Source: Desulfuromusa sp. (GTDB lineage Bacteria > Desulfobacterota > Desulfuromonadia > Desulfuromonadales > Geopsychrobacteraceae). Taken from it: a stretch of DNA of 64,000 nucleotides. The notes beneath the pieces were generated by a model. That model worked only from the letters and a program-made list of their open reading frames with translations, was not told the DNA's origin and searched no databases. Position numbers and translations under genes: made by a program. The stretch spans positions 1 through 64,000 of the forward strand of contig JADGEB010000015.1 of NCBI GenBank assembly GCA_016744595.1, read 5' to 3'. Shown here one piece after another: positions 9,160 through 18,505 of the stretch; the first letter of the stretch is position 1, and every line of letters begins with the position of its first letter.

Positions 9160-10668
9160 TTAAAGTGGGTTTTCATTTTTCAGGCTTTCAGCACCCACTT
9201 TGAGTGGCGAATAAGTGAGATAACGGAACCCACCAAGCTGAGGATTTTCGATAACCGAAACTGGTCCTGATATTTCCGTGGCTATTTCCTCACTTGATTC
9301 CCCTAGATTGATAGATGCCCCCTCTTTTATTGTACCAAGAACATTAATTTTTGGATTTGCTGTTGGGTGTTCATTAACGGCAAAGTTAAGCAACTCCTCA
9401 GCTAGTTCTTCTCGCTCTTCATCAAGGTTGACCTGTCTCTGGGTTAGAATTCCAATCCGTAATTCAGTTGCTTCACGAAGTGCTTTTCGTTGTTTTACGA
9501 CCGGTTTTTTGATCAGGGTATTCAGGGTGGTTCCTATTTTTTTAATCTGATCAACGAGACTTTTTATTCGGGTGCGTAGGTATTGAAGTCGATCTGTTTC
9601 GGGAAAGTAAATTCCGGAAGTGGCGATAGTTTTTGCTCCCGCACGGGCACCAAGAATTTTCACCTCAACCCCTTCAAGGGCAATGAGTTCCCCTCCTGTC
9701 ACCAGTCCTTTGGGAATATTGATGCTGCCAGTTGCCTTGATGACTGAGTTGCGAAGTTCGTGGGAGATATTGATATCGCCCCAGCATTCGACTTCGACCT
9801 GGTTCAGGTAGCGGGCTTGCAGGGCTCCTTTGCAGACAATTTTACCAGACCCCATGCCAGCCATGGTTCCAACAGTGACTGGGCCGTCAGAATTGATCTG
9901 GCAAACACCTACGGCACCGGTAATATTGATTCCTTTTGTGGCCGTGATGTTAAAGTCGTCCAGTACATCTCCTTTGATATCGACAAAACCATTGAAGCTG
10001 ATATGGCCAATATTCAGGTCGACATCACCGTTAACGACGAACTCTTCTGCTATCGAGAGAACATTATTGTCAAATACGGCACGTCCAGCTTGTTCAGCGA
10101 TAGCTTGGCTTCCGTCATCACTAAAACGGACGCCGTTTCCGGCGATAATTCGGCTTGGTTTTCCCTCTATTGCAGGGATTGTTTTCCCGGTAATGGTTTC
10201 GCCTGGTTCCCCTGCGGTTGGAAAATAGATGTTACCAATTTGCTGACCTGGTTCAACGTTTGAAAAGCTCTGTATCGATTTAAAATCGACTTTGCCGGAT
10301 TTATCTGCAACCAGATCCGTTTCTTCTTTTCCGGTTGCAACAATCAGCTCAAACCAGCCATCCTTACCATGAGTTGCTTCCCTTCCTTTGGCTATGACAA
10401 ATTGTTGAGGGTCTTCTCCCTGGGCAGCTTCAGTACAGAAAATAGCGACTTGCTCAAGATCAACAGTTGTTGCGATATCGTGGTTACGTAAAATAGAAAT
10501 AAGTTCAGCGGGAGGGATACTGTTGGCGACATTGTGGACGGTAATATTGGCACGACATTCAAGTTGGTTATTGTGTGCCTCAATATGTAACGTATAGGCA
10601 TCATTAACGAATTCTCCGATCAGCTTGGAACCGATATCAACGCTTTGATTCGACCTGAATGCAGTCAT
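9160..10668 (-). CDS. FapA (DUF342) family protein
   Basis: The 502-residue protein has the FapA architecture: an N-terminal mixed domain, a central right-handed beta-helix with repeated GDV, GxI and V-rich turns (NGDVDLNIGHISFNGFVDIK, near residues 215-370), and a C-terminal segment with a coiled coil (LQYLRTRIKSLVDQIKKIGT). In Vibrio, FapA helps control enzyme IIA-Glc and phosphotransferase activity; for most DUF342 proteins the role is unknown. The frame is open to 10719 but the ATG at 10668 follows AGGAT and starts the conserved part, so I use it. The coding end includes a 9-bp inverted repeat (9162-9170 with 9193-9201) that may weakly terminate the converging transcripts. Confidence 0.8.
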   Translation of the reverse strand: MTAFRSNQSVDIGSKLIGEFVNDAYTLHIEAHNNQLECRANITVHNVANSIPPAELISILRNHDIATTVDLEQVAIFCTEAAQGEDPQQFVIAKGREATHGKDGWFELIVATGKEETDLVADKSGKVDFKSIQSFSNVEPGQQIGNIYFPTAGEPGETITGKTIPAIEGKPSRIIAGNGVRFSDDGSQAIAEQAGRAVFDNNVLSIAEEFVVNGDVDLNIGHISFNGFVDIKGDVLDDFNITATKGINITGAVGVCQINSDGPVTVGTMAGMGSGKIVCKGALQARYLNQVEVECWGDINISHELRNSVIKATGSINIPKGLVTGGELIALEGVEVKILGARAGAKTIATSGIYFPETDRLQYLRTRIKSLVDQIKKIGTTLNTLIKKPVVKQRKALREATELRIGILTQRQVNLDEEREELAEELLNFAVNEHPTANPKINVLGTIKEGASINLGESSEEIATEISGPVSVIENPQLGGFRYLTYSPLKVGAESLKNENPL

Positions 10669-10810
10669 GTCTATCCTGTTTTGAGAAAAATGGCAAAATA
10701 CAAGTTTTAACTGTAGCATGTGTGTCGGCTAACATGCTAATTTTCTTAAGTTAAAAATCAATATTTTAAGAGAGTTGATTGTCCTCAAATGGCATGTGAA
10801 AAGGAATATT

Positions 10811-11107
10811 ATGTCGGGAATGGTTGAAAGTTTTAAGCGTGATCTTGCTGAAGTAAACTGGCGAGAACTGAAAATTCACTTGCAGAGAGATGCGATTATC
10901 GTCGTTACTGCAGATCTTGATCTGGTTGAGGTTGGAGTCGCTGTTGCTGATGATGACAAATTTGCAGTCGAAACGTGGATTGCTGCAAATCAGCTAGGTA
11001 AACCGACAGAAAAACAGTTGGAATGTTGGGAGCGGGAAGAGGATAAGCTGTTTCGGATGTTGATCGTGCAGCCTTTTATTCTGGTTCAGGATGTTTACGA
11101 TGCCTGA
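10811..11107 (+). CDS. DUF2288 family protein
   Basis: The 98-residue soluble protein matches the DUF2288 pattern as I recall it: an N-terminal WRELKIHLQRDAIIVV segment, then DLDLVEVGVAVADDD, and a C-terminal LFRMLIVQPFILVQD. ATG 10811 is preceded by AAAAGGA, which favours it over the open upstream frame to 10775. No catalytic residues or membrane segments are evident and the function is unknown. It overlaps the next gene by eight bases, so the two are translationally coupled. Confidence 0.75.
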   Translation: MSGMVESFKRDLAEVNWRELKIHLQRDAIIVVTADLDLVEVGVAVADDDKFAVETWIAANQLGKPTEKQLECWEREEDKLFRMLIVQPFILVQDVYDA

Positions 11108-11777
11108 ACAGTTTGTTGCTTCGCTTAGTCACTACCAGTCGGCAGCGGTCTTCAATCCCTGGGGGGATGTTGACCTGCAGTATGATTGTGGTGATCGAGG
11201 GCCGGAGATACGCAGGCAACAACTTCTCAAGTATTTGCAAGAACGGATTGGTAGCGCCGATCATCTGCTTTGTGCTGAAGCGATTGGTTATCAGGGGGGG
11301 CATTTTACTGGTATCCCGATGACGTCTGAACGGCTTCTACTGGGTGGTTTGCAACATAAGAATTTGCATCCTGAGATGGTTTTTAAAGATATCTCTCCAC
11401 AGCGGACAAGTCGTGTCGATTTGAAATCCCAAGGCTTTACAGAGCCAACAGCAACAATCGTCTGGGGCTTTCTGGCCGAGCACGGGATTGATCCACGGCG
11501 GGTGGTTTTGTGGAACGCTTTCCCTTGGCATCCCTATCATCCCGATAAGGGGTTGCTCAGTAATCGAACCCCCAAGGATGCAGAGCTAGTGGCGGGTCAT
11601 AAGATGTTGAAAGAATTGTTGGAATTGGGGCAGTTTAAGCAGGTTGTTGCCATCGGAGAAAAATCGGCGTTGCAGCTTCGAGAATTAGGAATTGCAGCAG
11701 AAAAGGTGCGCCATCCAGCCAATGGGGGAGCCGGAAAATTTAGGTTGCAGATGCTTGAACTGATCAAGAGAGTATGA
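11100..11777 (+). CDS. Uracil-DNA glycosylase superfamily protein
   Basis: The 225-residue product shows the UDG-fold landmarks: AEAIGYQGGHFTGIPMT (water-activating and uracil-pocket loop) near residue 55, VLWNAFPWHPY near 135, and RHPANGGAGKF near 205, equivalent to the HPSP minor-groove loop. Such enzymes remove uracil or related damaged bases, though this branch is not a classical Ung and lacks obvious Fe-S cysteines, so its substrate is uncertain. I chose ATG 11100 over the ATG at 11091 because AGGA is better spaced from it. It forms a two-gene unit with the DUF2288 gene. Confidence 0.75.
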   Translation: MPEQFVASLSHYQSAAVFNPWGDVDLQYDCGDRGPEIRRQQLLKYLQERIGSADHLLCAEAIGYQGGHFTGIPMTSERLLLGGLQHKNLHPEMVFKDISPQRTSRVDLKSQGFTEPTATIVWGFLAEHGIDPRRVVLWNAFPWHPYHPDKGLLSNRTPKDAELVAGHKMLKELLELGQFKQVVAIGEKSALQLRELGIAAEKVRHPANGGAGKFRLQMLELIKRV

Positions 11778-11843
11778 TGGAGTTACCAAGTGAGTTTTAC
11801 CAGTTGTCGCTTTTTTGTAATTCGGTAGTTGAAACGAGGGATT

Positions 11844-13523
11844 ATGTCGATTGATACTTTAGAAAATCAGATCGGTCGTTTTCTGGCGAGTGAAGCACCA
11901 GAAGTGATGTCAATTAAAGGTGCCTGGGGGGTTGGTAAAACCTATGCTTGGACAAAATATCTGAATAGTGCAAAAAATCAGCATAAGATTTCCTTGAGAA
12001 GATATTCCTATGTTTCGTTGTTTGGTATTAATTCTCTGGATGATTTGAAGTTCTCGATTTATGAAAATATGGTCGATCGAAAGTCAATTGGCCGAAAACC
12101 GACGGTAGAAAGTTTTAAAAGTAATACGGTAGAATTACTGCGTTCTCTTGGCAAGAAAACACTCCCATTGATTTCATCCAATGCCTCTATTGACCACTAT
12201 CACTCAATGCTCAACTCTCTGACCTTTCTTTCGCTGGAGAAGACGATTATCTGTATTGATGATTTTGAGAGGAAAGGCAAAAATATCGAAGCACAGGATG
12301 TTTTGGGATTAATTACTCAGTTGAAGGAGCAAAAAAAATGCAAAATTATCCTGATACTGAACGATGAAAGTCTCAGTACAGATTCATCAATTGATTACAT
12401 TAAACTGCGCGAGAAAGTTATTGATACCGAATTGAGGTTTTCACCCACAGCTGAGGATTGTGTCCAGATTGCTCTGAAATCTGACAAGGTTTCACGTCAG
12501 CTCGGGGAAAATATTGTCAAACTAGGAATCAATAATATCCGTATCATAAAAAAGATCGAAAAGCTCTCAGAGTTATTTGTTCCTTTATTGAAAGATTATG
12601 ACGATCAAATCCTTTCGCATGCTTTACAAACAATCACCCTTTTGACCTGGTGCTATTACGGGCAATCAAACAACACCCCTGATTACAATTTTGTCGTCAG
12701 CCGAACTAGTACATTTGGTGATCTTGACGATGAGGTGGTTTTGTCAACCCAACAGCAACACTGGTGTAGCATTCTGCGTCAGTACGATAACTTTTTTGTT
12801 GGAGAGTTTGACCTTCAGATTGCTCGATTGGTGGAGAATGGGTATGTCGACGAAAAGGCATTGCGTAGGGAGGCTGTTGAGCTAAATGAAAAGATCTGTG
12901 CGGCATCTTCCGAAAGCTCATTTCAGGCGGCATGGAAGAAATTCAACGAGTCATTTGATGACAATGAGCAAGAGGTAATTACTTGCTTATCTGATAGTTT
13001 CAAAAATAATGCAAAATATATCAGCCCGGTGAATCTGGATGGTGCGGTTCGTCTGCTGCGCTATCTTGGAAAGGCTAAGCTGGCGACTAAAATTATTAAC
13101 CTGTATATCGATAAAAGGAAGGAAAACACTGAGCTTTTTAATCTCAATTCTTCTGCCATACCCGCAGAGATAAAGGACTGGGAAGTTATTAGTAAGTTCA
13201 GGAAAAATTACATATCGCTCAGTGCAAAACGCTCGATCCTTGAGATTTGTGATCAGCTTCTTACTGGTGATAATTGTAGTGAAGATGAAGATACTCATTT
13301 GTCTCAAGCGACGGTTGAAGAATATGTGAAATTGTTCAAATCTCAAAAAGGACAGAAACTTTCACAATATGTCGATCTCTGCCTGAGGTTCAGTCGGCTT
13401 GGAGGGACAACAGAACATCAGGAATTGATTTCTGATAAAGCAGCGGAAGCACTCAGAATTATCGGCAGAGAAAGTAAATTGAATGCCAGTCGGGTCAGAC
13501 GGTTTGGGATAAAAGTTGACTAA
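11844..13523 (+). CDS. P-loop NTPase, KAP-like
   Basis: The 559-residue soluble protein begins with a P-loop GAWGVGKTYAW (near residue 27) and a Walker B IICIDDFER (near residue 145) with a following aspartate/glutamate pair, as in KAP- and STAND-like NTPases. The rest is alpha-helical with no recognisable effector or membrane segment. GAGGG six bases before the ATG at 11844 supports that start rather than 11829. Proteins of this class occur in phage-defence and signalling settings, but this gene is alone among housekeeping genes, so a defence role is only a possibility. Confidence 0.65.
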   Translation: MSIDTLENQIGRFLASEAPEVMSIKGAWGVGKTYAWTKYLNSAKNQHKISLRRYSYVSLFGINSLDDLKFSIYENMVDRKSIGRKPTVESFKSNTVELLRSLGKKTLPLISSNASIDHYHSMLNSLTFLSLEKTIICIDDFERKGKNIEAQDVLGLITQLKEQKKCKIILILNDESLSTDSSIDYIKLREKVIDTELRFSPTAEDCVQIALKSDKVSRQLGENIVKLGINNIRIIKKIEKLSELFVPLLKDYDDQILSHALQTITLLTWCYYGQSNNTPDYNFVVSRTSTFGDLDDEVVLSTQQQHWCSILRQYDNFFVGEFDLQIARLVENGYVDEKALRREAVELNEKICAASSESSFQAAWKKFNESFDDNEQEVITCLSDSFKNNAKYISPVNLDGAVRLLRYLGKAKLATKIINLYIDKRKENTELFNLNSSAIPAEIKDWEVISKFRKNYISLSAKRSILEICDQLLTGDNCSEDEDTHLSQATVEEYVKLFKSQKGQKLSQYVDLCLRFSRLGGTTEHQELISDKAAEALRIIGRESKLNASRVRRFGIKVD

Positions 13524-13587
13524 CAGCCAGTTCATTGATAGCCCAGCAGGCTGCTAGTTATATCCATACTTTTTTAAGGAGCTACCG

Positions 13588-14238
13588 ATGTCGAATTTCC
13601 TGAAAAATCTTATTCTTTTTGGGCTGGTCTTTTGTTTTGCTGGTTGCAGTGGGGTTTATTACGGTGCAATGGAGAAGATTGGTATTCATAAACGGGACAT
13701 TCTGGTTGATCGAGTTATTGAGGCTCGGGATAGCCAGCAGGCGACCAAGGAACAGTTCGCTTCGGCTTTGGAACATTTTAGCAGTGTGATCAATTTTCAG
13801 GGAGGGGAGCTTGAAGATAAATACCATCAGTTGAAAAAGGAACTGAATACAAGCGAAGAGCAAGCTGACGATGTTCGTGATCGGGTTGCTGCTGTTGAAG
13901 ATGTTGCTGAGGCGTTATTTGATGAATGGTACGTGGAGCTGGATCAATATAGCAGTGCCAGCCTGCGGCAATCGAGCGCAAAGCAACTGAAACAGACCAA
14001 GATCCATTATTCCAAATTGATCGGCGCAATGAAAAGAGCTGAGTCCACGATTGATCCAGTTCTTAGGCCGTTGCGAGATCAGGTTCTGTACCTCAAGCAT
14101 AATCTGAATGCTCGTGCGATAGCTTCTCTGCAGACTGAATTGACTCGGATCGAGACCGATGTTACACGTCTGATCCGGGACATGGAACTAGCAATGAGCG
14201 AAGCTGATAGTTTTATTCAGACACTAAAGGCGGAGTGA
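13588..14238 (+). CDS. DUF2959 family lipoprotein
   Basis: The 216-residue protein has a lipoprotein signal (LILFGLVFCFAGCSG, with the lipobox Cys at residue 20) followed by the DUF2959 hallmark GIHKRDILVDRV. The mature region is almost wholly helical and charged, probably a coiled-coil bundle facing the periplasm. AAGGAG precedes the ATG. No experimental role is known to me. It is monocistronic, with a 62-base gap before a convergent gene. Confidence 0.8.
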   Translation: MSNFLKNLILFGLVFCFAGCSGVYYGAMEKIGIHKRDILVDRVIEARDSQQATKEQFASALEHFSSVINFQGGELEDKYHQLKKELNTSEEQADDVRDRVAAVEDVAEALFDEWYVELDQYSSASLRQSSAKQLKQTKIHYSKLIGAMKRAESTIDPVLRPLRDQVLYLKHNLNARAIASLQTELTRIETDVTRLIRDMELAMSEADSFIQTLKAE

Positions 14239-14300
14239 TAATACGCAGTATTCGAGTTCTATTTAAGAGCCAGCAGCGAATCAGAGGCCAATTCATAGAA

Positions 14301-15629
14301 TCAACGATCATCCATATCTGTAACGGTGGCTGCCTTTTTCGATTTATTCTCTTTTATGTCGCGAACACATCTGACTTTATGGTGATCAGATTCACTGGCT
14401 TTGCGGATTTTACATTCTCCTTGATTCTGATAGCCCACTGTTTTGCCGAAGAGAGATGTGCTTCCATACCAGAGATCATTGTGGGATGAAGAGTTTTTCA
14501 AAAAGAAAAGATTCTTTGCAATATGACATGGGAGCTTTTCCAGTATATCTTTTTTGGTTGGAACTCGCCAATCATCATAGCCCCCAAGGTTGAGGTTTTT
14601 ACAGTATTTGACTGCACTGGCAAAAGTTATACTGGGATCGTTGAAGTAACATTGTTCCGATGAGATCATATACCTGTCTTCCACCATAATTTTATGATCT
14701 TTCCATTTAATGATCTGAGACCTATTATTGAAGTAGTTATCAAAAGTCTCTTGATTGTCCATCCGGACACACATAATTGCTGTGGGGCCAGCAGCATTTG
14801 TTACTTCGGTTCTGACGGCGTAGATTTGATTTTTATCATATGAACGGTCCATATTTGAAAATTCAGGACTGCCCCAGACCCATATATGGGTATAGGGATC
14901 CTTTCCCCAATCTATAACCGAAAACCTATTTCCTTTTCCGATGATGGTACTGAATTCTTTCAGAGTTGGGATGCGCCAGTCATCGTATCCTACCGTCAGT
15001 CCTTCACAGTAGGATTGTGCTTCTTGTTTTGTTCCATAGGTTTTGGCCTGAATAAAAGGGTTGCCCCGGAATTTCTTCGGAACTGGGAGTGTCCACATTA
15101 ATCCTGTGGATGGGAATTTTTTATCGATTTGTGGTAGCGACGAAAAATCTTCGGCTTCTTTGCGTAATAATACTTCTTTCTCATGCTCTTTTTGTGCACG
15201 CAGTTCAGCAGCGATGCGTGCTGCCTCTTGGGCTTGTTCACGAGCTATCTGTTCCTGTTCTTTTTTTTCATTTTCTGTGTTGTAGGTATCCTCCGCCTTA
15301 ACCAGATAGGCAATTGCCTGGTTGTAATATTTGGCGCTTTTACCAATATCTCCGACATAATTTTCCAGTTTTATATAGGCTTCATATTTCTGTCCCGATT
15401 CAAACAGCGCTTTTCCCTCAAAGTAATCCAGCGATGCTGGAATGGGGATCCCAAGGGCTTTAATCTCGTCCATTGTTTCGAGAGCTCTGGTGAACTCCTG
15501 CGCCTTAAGCTGCTGTGCCAGCTTGGTTTTTAACATATCGAAACGGATTTCTGGTGAAAGGGCAAAAAGGTTTGGGGTGCAGAAAAAAAGGATGACAATA
15601 AGTCCTGCCATGGTCAGTTTTTTATTCAC
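14301..15629 (-). CDS. Exported protein with two Lcl (DUF1566) C-terminal domains
   Basis: GTG 15629 is preceded by GAGGAG. The 442-residue product has a signal peptide (LTMAGLIVILFFCTPNLFA), then a TPR-like helical region and a Glu/Arg-rich coiled coil (residues 110-165). Two DUF1566 / Lcl domains follow, marked by GYDDWRIPTLKEF near 220 and GYDDWRVPTKKDI near 350. Lcl domains were named from a Legionella collagen-like adhesin and resemble formylglycine-enzyme-type folds; they often sit on cell-surface proteins. It is ten bases downstream of a DUF2135 gene, so they form an operon of two envelope proteins, presumably acting together. Confidence 0.75.
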   Translation of the reverse strand: MNKKLTMAGLIVILFFCTPNLFALSPEIRFDMLKTKLAQQLKAQEFTRALETMDEIKALGIPIPASLDYFEGKALFESGQKYEAYIKLENYVGDIGKSAKYYNQAIAYLVKAEDTYNTENEKKEQEQIAREQAQEAARIAAELRAQKEHEKEVLLRKEAEDFSSLPQIDKKFPSTGLMWTLPVPKKFRGNPFIQAKTYGTKQEAQSYCEGLTVGYDDWRIPTLKEFSTIIGKGNRFSVIDWGKDPYTHIWVWGSPEFSNMDRSYDKNQIYAVRTEVTNAAGPTAIMCVRMDNQETFDNYFNNRSQIIKWKDHKIMVEDRYMISSEQCYFNDPSITFASAVKYCKNLNLGGYDDWRVPTKKDILEKLPCHIAKNLFFLKNSSSHNDLWYGSTSLFGKTVGYQNQGECKIRKASESDHHKVRCVRDIKENKSKKAATVTDMDDR

Positions 15630-15639
15630 GTGTTTCTCC

Positions 15640-17175
15640 TCAGTTTATTTCCAGGTCATATGCGTGCCATCTCGTGCTTCCTGAGAGATGGGATCGTTCT
15701 GTTGCTACCAGCCGGTTGTCCAGATAGACGTAGAGGGTGACGTTGCCAGAGTTTCCTCCGTAATGCTTGATATCGACTCTGTAGGTTCCCGGATGCTGAT
15801 TTAGCTTGACCGAAACATTCTCTGGGCCGTAGCCGGAAGTGTTGTCGACATCCAGTCTCATGTTGGAAGTAGTTTTGTTGCCGTATGAGCAATGGTCTCC
15901 GTCGGGACCATAGACGTGAAGATCCATGTCAGAGCTGCCATTGTCCCAGGTTAAGGTGAATCTGGCTTTAACCGGCGGAGTATTGCTTTTGACGTGAATT
16001 GTTTTGCTTTCGTTTTTTGCGGCACTACTGTAATTGATATCTATCTGATTCTCCCCGTTGAAAAGTACCACCTTGTTACTGAAAGAACCGTCCCGGGCAA
16101 GGTAGACAGGTTGTTCCAGGCCGTTGACCTGAAAGACAATTTCCGAACTGTCGATTGATGAAACATTTTCTACTTTGCCGCTGACCGTAATAACATTGGC
16201 ATTGATGATGTGTGGTATTGCATTGATGGTCAGCTTGATTTTTTCCGTCTCTTCTAGCAGATCCTCAAAGGATTCCACTTCACCTGAAGCTTCATCGGAC
16301 AGGAGATCGCTCTTCTCGCTTGCACTAGCCTCTGTGTCAGCAAGAGCTGCCTCAAGCTCGTTAGCTTGTCGATCTTTTATTTTTTTTGCCTCTCTATTTT
16401 CCTTGTTTTGCTGGGTCTTAATTTCTTTTTCTAGGGTTTTCAGATAGTTGTAGATATGTTTATCGATGGCACTGGTATCGACTTCAATTTTGAAAATTTT
16501 ATGTTTGTAATAGGATGCGTAATAACGATCTCTCTTTCTGGCAGCAGAAGTTAGATCGATAAAGTATTTTTTTGCCTGCTGTTTATCCTCAATATTAGTA
16601 AACAACTTGTCCCAGTTCGGGCTTCCAGAGACGTTGAAACTGTGGAATTGTTTGAATAAATTCGTATTGTCCAGCAGGGCTCTGCTTGAATGTCCAAGAT
16701 AAGGGGTGCCGGCAGAGCCGGCATCAATGACAAGTGTGGCTCCTTTATCAAAAGCTCTTTGTCCTGTTGGTTTTAGAAACATGTGCACTTTCATCTTGAA
16801 TTCAGAAACGCGGATCTTTTTAAACAAATCATTATTTTGGAATGTCTCGAAAAAAAGTGCCGAATTGTATGGGGAGATGTTTGTCGGCTTGTAGGCTAGC
16901 CAACCGATGACGACCGGTTCGCCCATCAGAATTGACAGTTTCCATTTAAAAACATAGTCAAGATCAACTCTGTAGCCGAGTTGAAGAATCTTGGGGGCGG
17001 GATTGTCAGCTGCACTCAAAGATTCATCAAGAAGGGTTGTTTGATATTTGTACGATTTATCAATTGTTAAATTTCCGGTTTTATACCCGGTGATTTGAGG
17101 ATCGGTGGCAGCGGTTGCTGTTGTATTCACCAATAATAAAATAAAGATACTCAGGGTGAAATGAATTTGTTTCAT
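15640..17175 (-). CDS. Exported DUF2135 (YfaP-like) protein
   Basis: The 511-residue protein has a signal peptide (IHFTLSIFILLLVNTTATA). A long N-terminal region of unknown type contains a charged coiled coil near residues 240-300 and an Ig-like beta segment near 315-390. The C terminus (from about 400) matches DUF2135/YfaP: RFTLTWDNGSSDMDLHVYGP, then GPENVSVKLNQHPGTYRVDI. The DMDLHV acidic motif may bind calcium. YfaP-type proteins usually occur with secreted or surface-inhibitor proteins, and here the partner is the Lcl protein ten bases downstream. Function is unknown. Confidence 0.7.
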   Translation of the reverse strand: MKQIHFTLSIFILLLVNTTATAATDPQITGYKTGNLTIDKSYKYQTTLLDESLSAADNPAPKILQLGYRVDLDYVFKWKLSILMGEPVVIGWLAYKPTNISPYNSALFFETFQNNDLFKKIRVSEFKMKVHMFLKPTGQRAFDKGATLVIDAGSAGTPYLGHSSRALLDNTNLFKQFHSFNVSGSPNWDKLFTNIEDKQQAKKYFIDLTSAARKRDRYYASYYKHKIFKIEVDTSAIDKHIYNYLKTLEKEIKTQQNKENREAKKIKDRQANELEAALADTEASASEKSDLLSDEASGEVESFEDLLEETEKIKLTINAIPHIINANVITVSGKVENVSSIDSSEIVFQVNGLEQPVYLARDGSFSNKVVLFNGENQIDINYSSAAKNESKTIHVKSNTPPVKARFTLTWDNGSSDMDLHVYGPDGDHCSYGNKTTSNMRLDVDNTSGYGPENVSVKLNQHPGTYRVDIKHYGGNSGNVTLYVYLDNRLVATERSHLSGSTRWHAYDLEIN

Positions 17176-17421
17176 CGTTTATAGATTACTTTCTGCTTTT
17201 GAGTGGAGACTCTTCTCCAGCGAGTAGTGTACAGTTGGCACGACCCCCAGTAGGGTCTCCATCTCTCCCAATACCAATAATAGTCATTCTGGTTTTTGCT
17301 TAGCGAGAAATAATTTGTTTATATTAATGATATGGAATATATATACATTTGCATGGCTTGGCAAGAAGTATTCAGTTTAGAAGTTGTGAAACGAAGCAGG
17401 AGAGAGTTTTAATTGTTTTAA

Positions 17422-17449
17422 GTAGCCGCCCATAAGACAGGGCGGCTGC
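17422..17449 (-). terminator. GC-rich stem-loop after the rhodanese gene
   Basis: AGCCGCCC (17424-17431) pairs with GGGCGGCT (17440-17447), extended by two more pairs, with an 8-base loop. On the minus strand it lies 16 bases past the rhodanese stop and is followed by an A/T-rich tail without a clean U-run. The rest of the 17176-17421 gap is A/T-rich and shows nothing else I can support. Confidence 0.6.
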
Positions 17450-17465
17450 CGATGGAAAAGAGTTC

Positions 17466-17996
17466 TTAGTCTATTTTTCCAATGGTAAAGCCCGCACCTT
17501 TCCAGGCAAAGATGCCACCGGGGTAACGGTAAACATTCTTATAACCCAGTTTCTTTGCCCAGACCGCACCATTGTGGCTACGAGTGCATTTAACAAATCC
17601 GCAGTAAATGACGATTGTCTTATCTTTGTCTGAGCCGAGAAGTGTTTCGAAGTCGGACTGTGATTTGCCTGCAGTTTCTTTTTCATCCCAGATGTTCATA
17701 TCCGGGATTGGAAAGAGAAATTGTCCAGCACCAGGGACGTGAGCTTTCTTGTAGCTGGACTCAAAGGGCATGGTATCAACAATGATCATCTCTTTGCCCT
17801 CATCCTGCCACTTTTTTAACTCATCAGTGGTGACAACATCATAACCGCCGCGCTGAATTTCTCGTACAAGTTTGACTGCTTGTTGCTCAGTCTTTACTTC
17901 TTTTTCAAACTTGTTGTCCCAACTGAATGCTGGGGTGCTGATCAGTAGAAGGGTGGCGAACAGAGTGGAAAATAGCAGTAAACGATTGCACAACAT
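17466..17996 (-). CDS. Exported rhodanese-domain protein
   Basis: The 176-residue product has a cleavable signal (LLLFSTLFATLLLISTPAFS) and a single rhodanese domain with the active-site loop IVIYCGFVKCTRSHNGA; the Cys in YCGF is the expected persulfide-forming residue and a second Cys follows five residues on. It should act in the periplasm, moving sulfane sulfur or acting in thiol redox chemistry. AAGGAG precedes the ATG, and it follows the MauE-like gene by one base, so the HdrD-like, MauE-like and rhodanese genes read as one unit. Confidence 0.85.
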   Translation of the reverse strand: MLCNRLLLFSTLFATLLLISTPAFSWDNKFEKEVKTEQQAVKLVREIQRGGYDVVTTDELKKWQDEGKEMIIVDTMPFESSYKKAHVPGAGQFLFPIPDMNIWDEKETAGKSQSDFETLLGSDKDKTIVIYCGFVKCTRSHNGAVWAKKLGYKNVYRYPGGIFAWKGAGFTIGKID

Positions 17997-17997
17997 T

Positions 17998-18489
17998 TTA
18001 AATCTCCTTGGATATGGCCTGACGCTGATTGAATTTCAACCAGGAATATGGTGTCAGGTGGTTAATAAAACGCCACAGATATAAATAACCAATGGCAAGA
18101 ATAAGCAGTAAATCACGTTGAAACGCACCGCGTAGATCATGGAATGCCACTGCCTCGGGGTCATTTGGCCCGAAACAACCACAATCTATATCGAGCCCAA
18201 GGTAGATTCCGTAACTTAAAACTGCCAGAAAAAGAATCATCATCAGGCTTATCCATGCCAGTGCTCCACGTTTTTCAAATAACAATCCGATAGCTGCAAT
18301 AATTTCGAGAACAATGAGACAAATTGCCGCCGGCAGGGCTAATGCGTCAGGTAATAATCCGTAGGCTGCAACTATTTCAGAAAATTGGAGAGGGTGTAGA
18401 GCCTTGGTTATCCCTGACCAAAGGAAAACACCAACCAGAATCATGCGTAGAATATGGTAGAGATATTTTGTGAGTGATGTATTTAACAT
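17998..18489 (-). CDS. MauE/DoxX-type four-helix membrane protein
   Basis: The 163-residue protein has four membrane segments and the pattern of the MauE / DoxX superfamily: FLWSGITKALHP in helix 1 and a loop DIDCGCFGPND near residue 110 with a CXC cysteine pair. MauE-type proteins are linked to disulfide formation or electron delivery in the periplasm, which fits the neighbouring exported rhodanese. It lies between the HdrD-like gene (16 bases upstream) and the rhodanese gene (one base downstream). Confidence 0.8.
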   Translation of the reverse strand: MLNTSLTKYLYHILRMILVGVFLWSGITKALHPLQFSEIVAAYGLLPDALALPAAICLIVLEIIAAIGLLFEKRGALAWISLMMILFLAVLSYGIYLGLDIDCGCFGPNDPEAVAFHDLRGAFQRDLLLILAIGYLYLWRFINHLTPYSWLKFNQRQAISKEI

Positions 18490-18505
18490 TTGTCTATACT
18501 AGCTT

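Noticed and set aside
9162-9201. Inverted repeat AAAGTGGGT/ACCCACTTT as a terminator
   Set aside because: It lies within the last codons of the FapA-like gene with a 22-base loop and no U-run in either direction, so support is weak.
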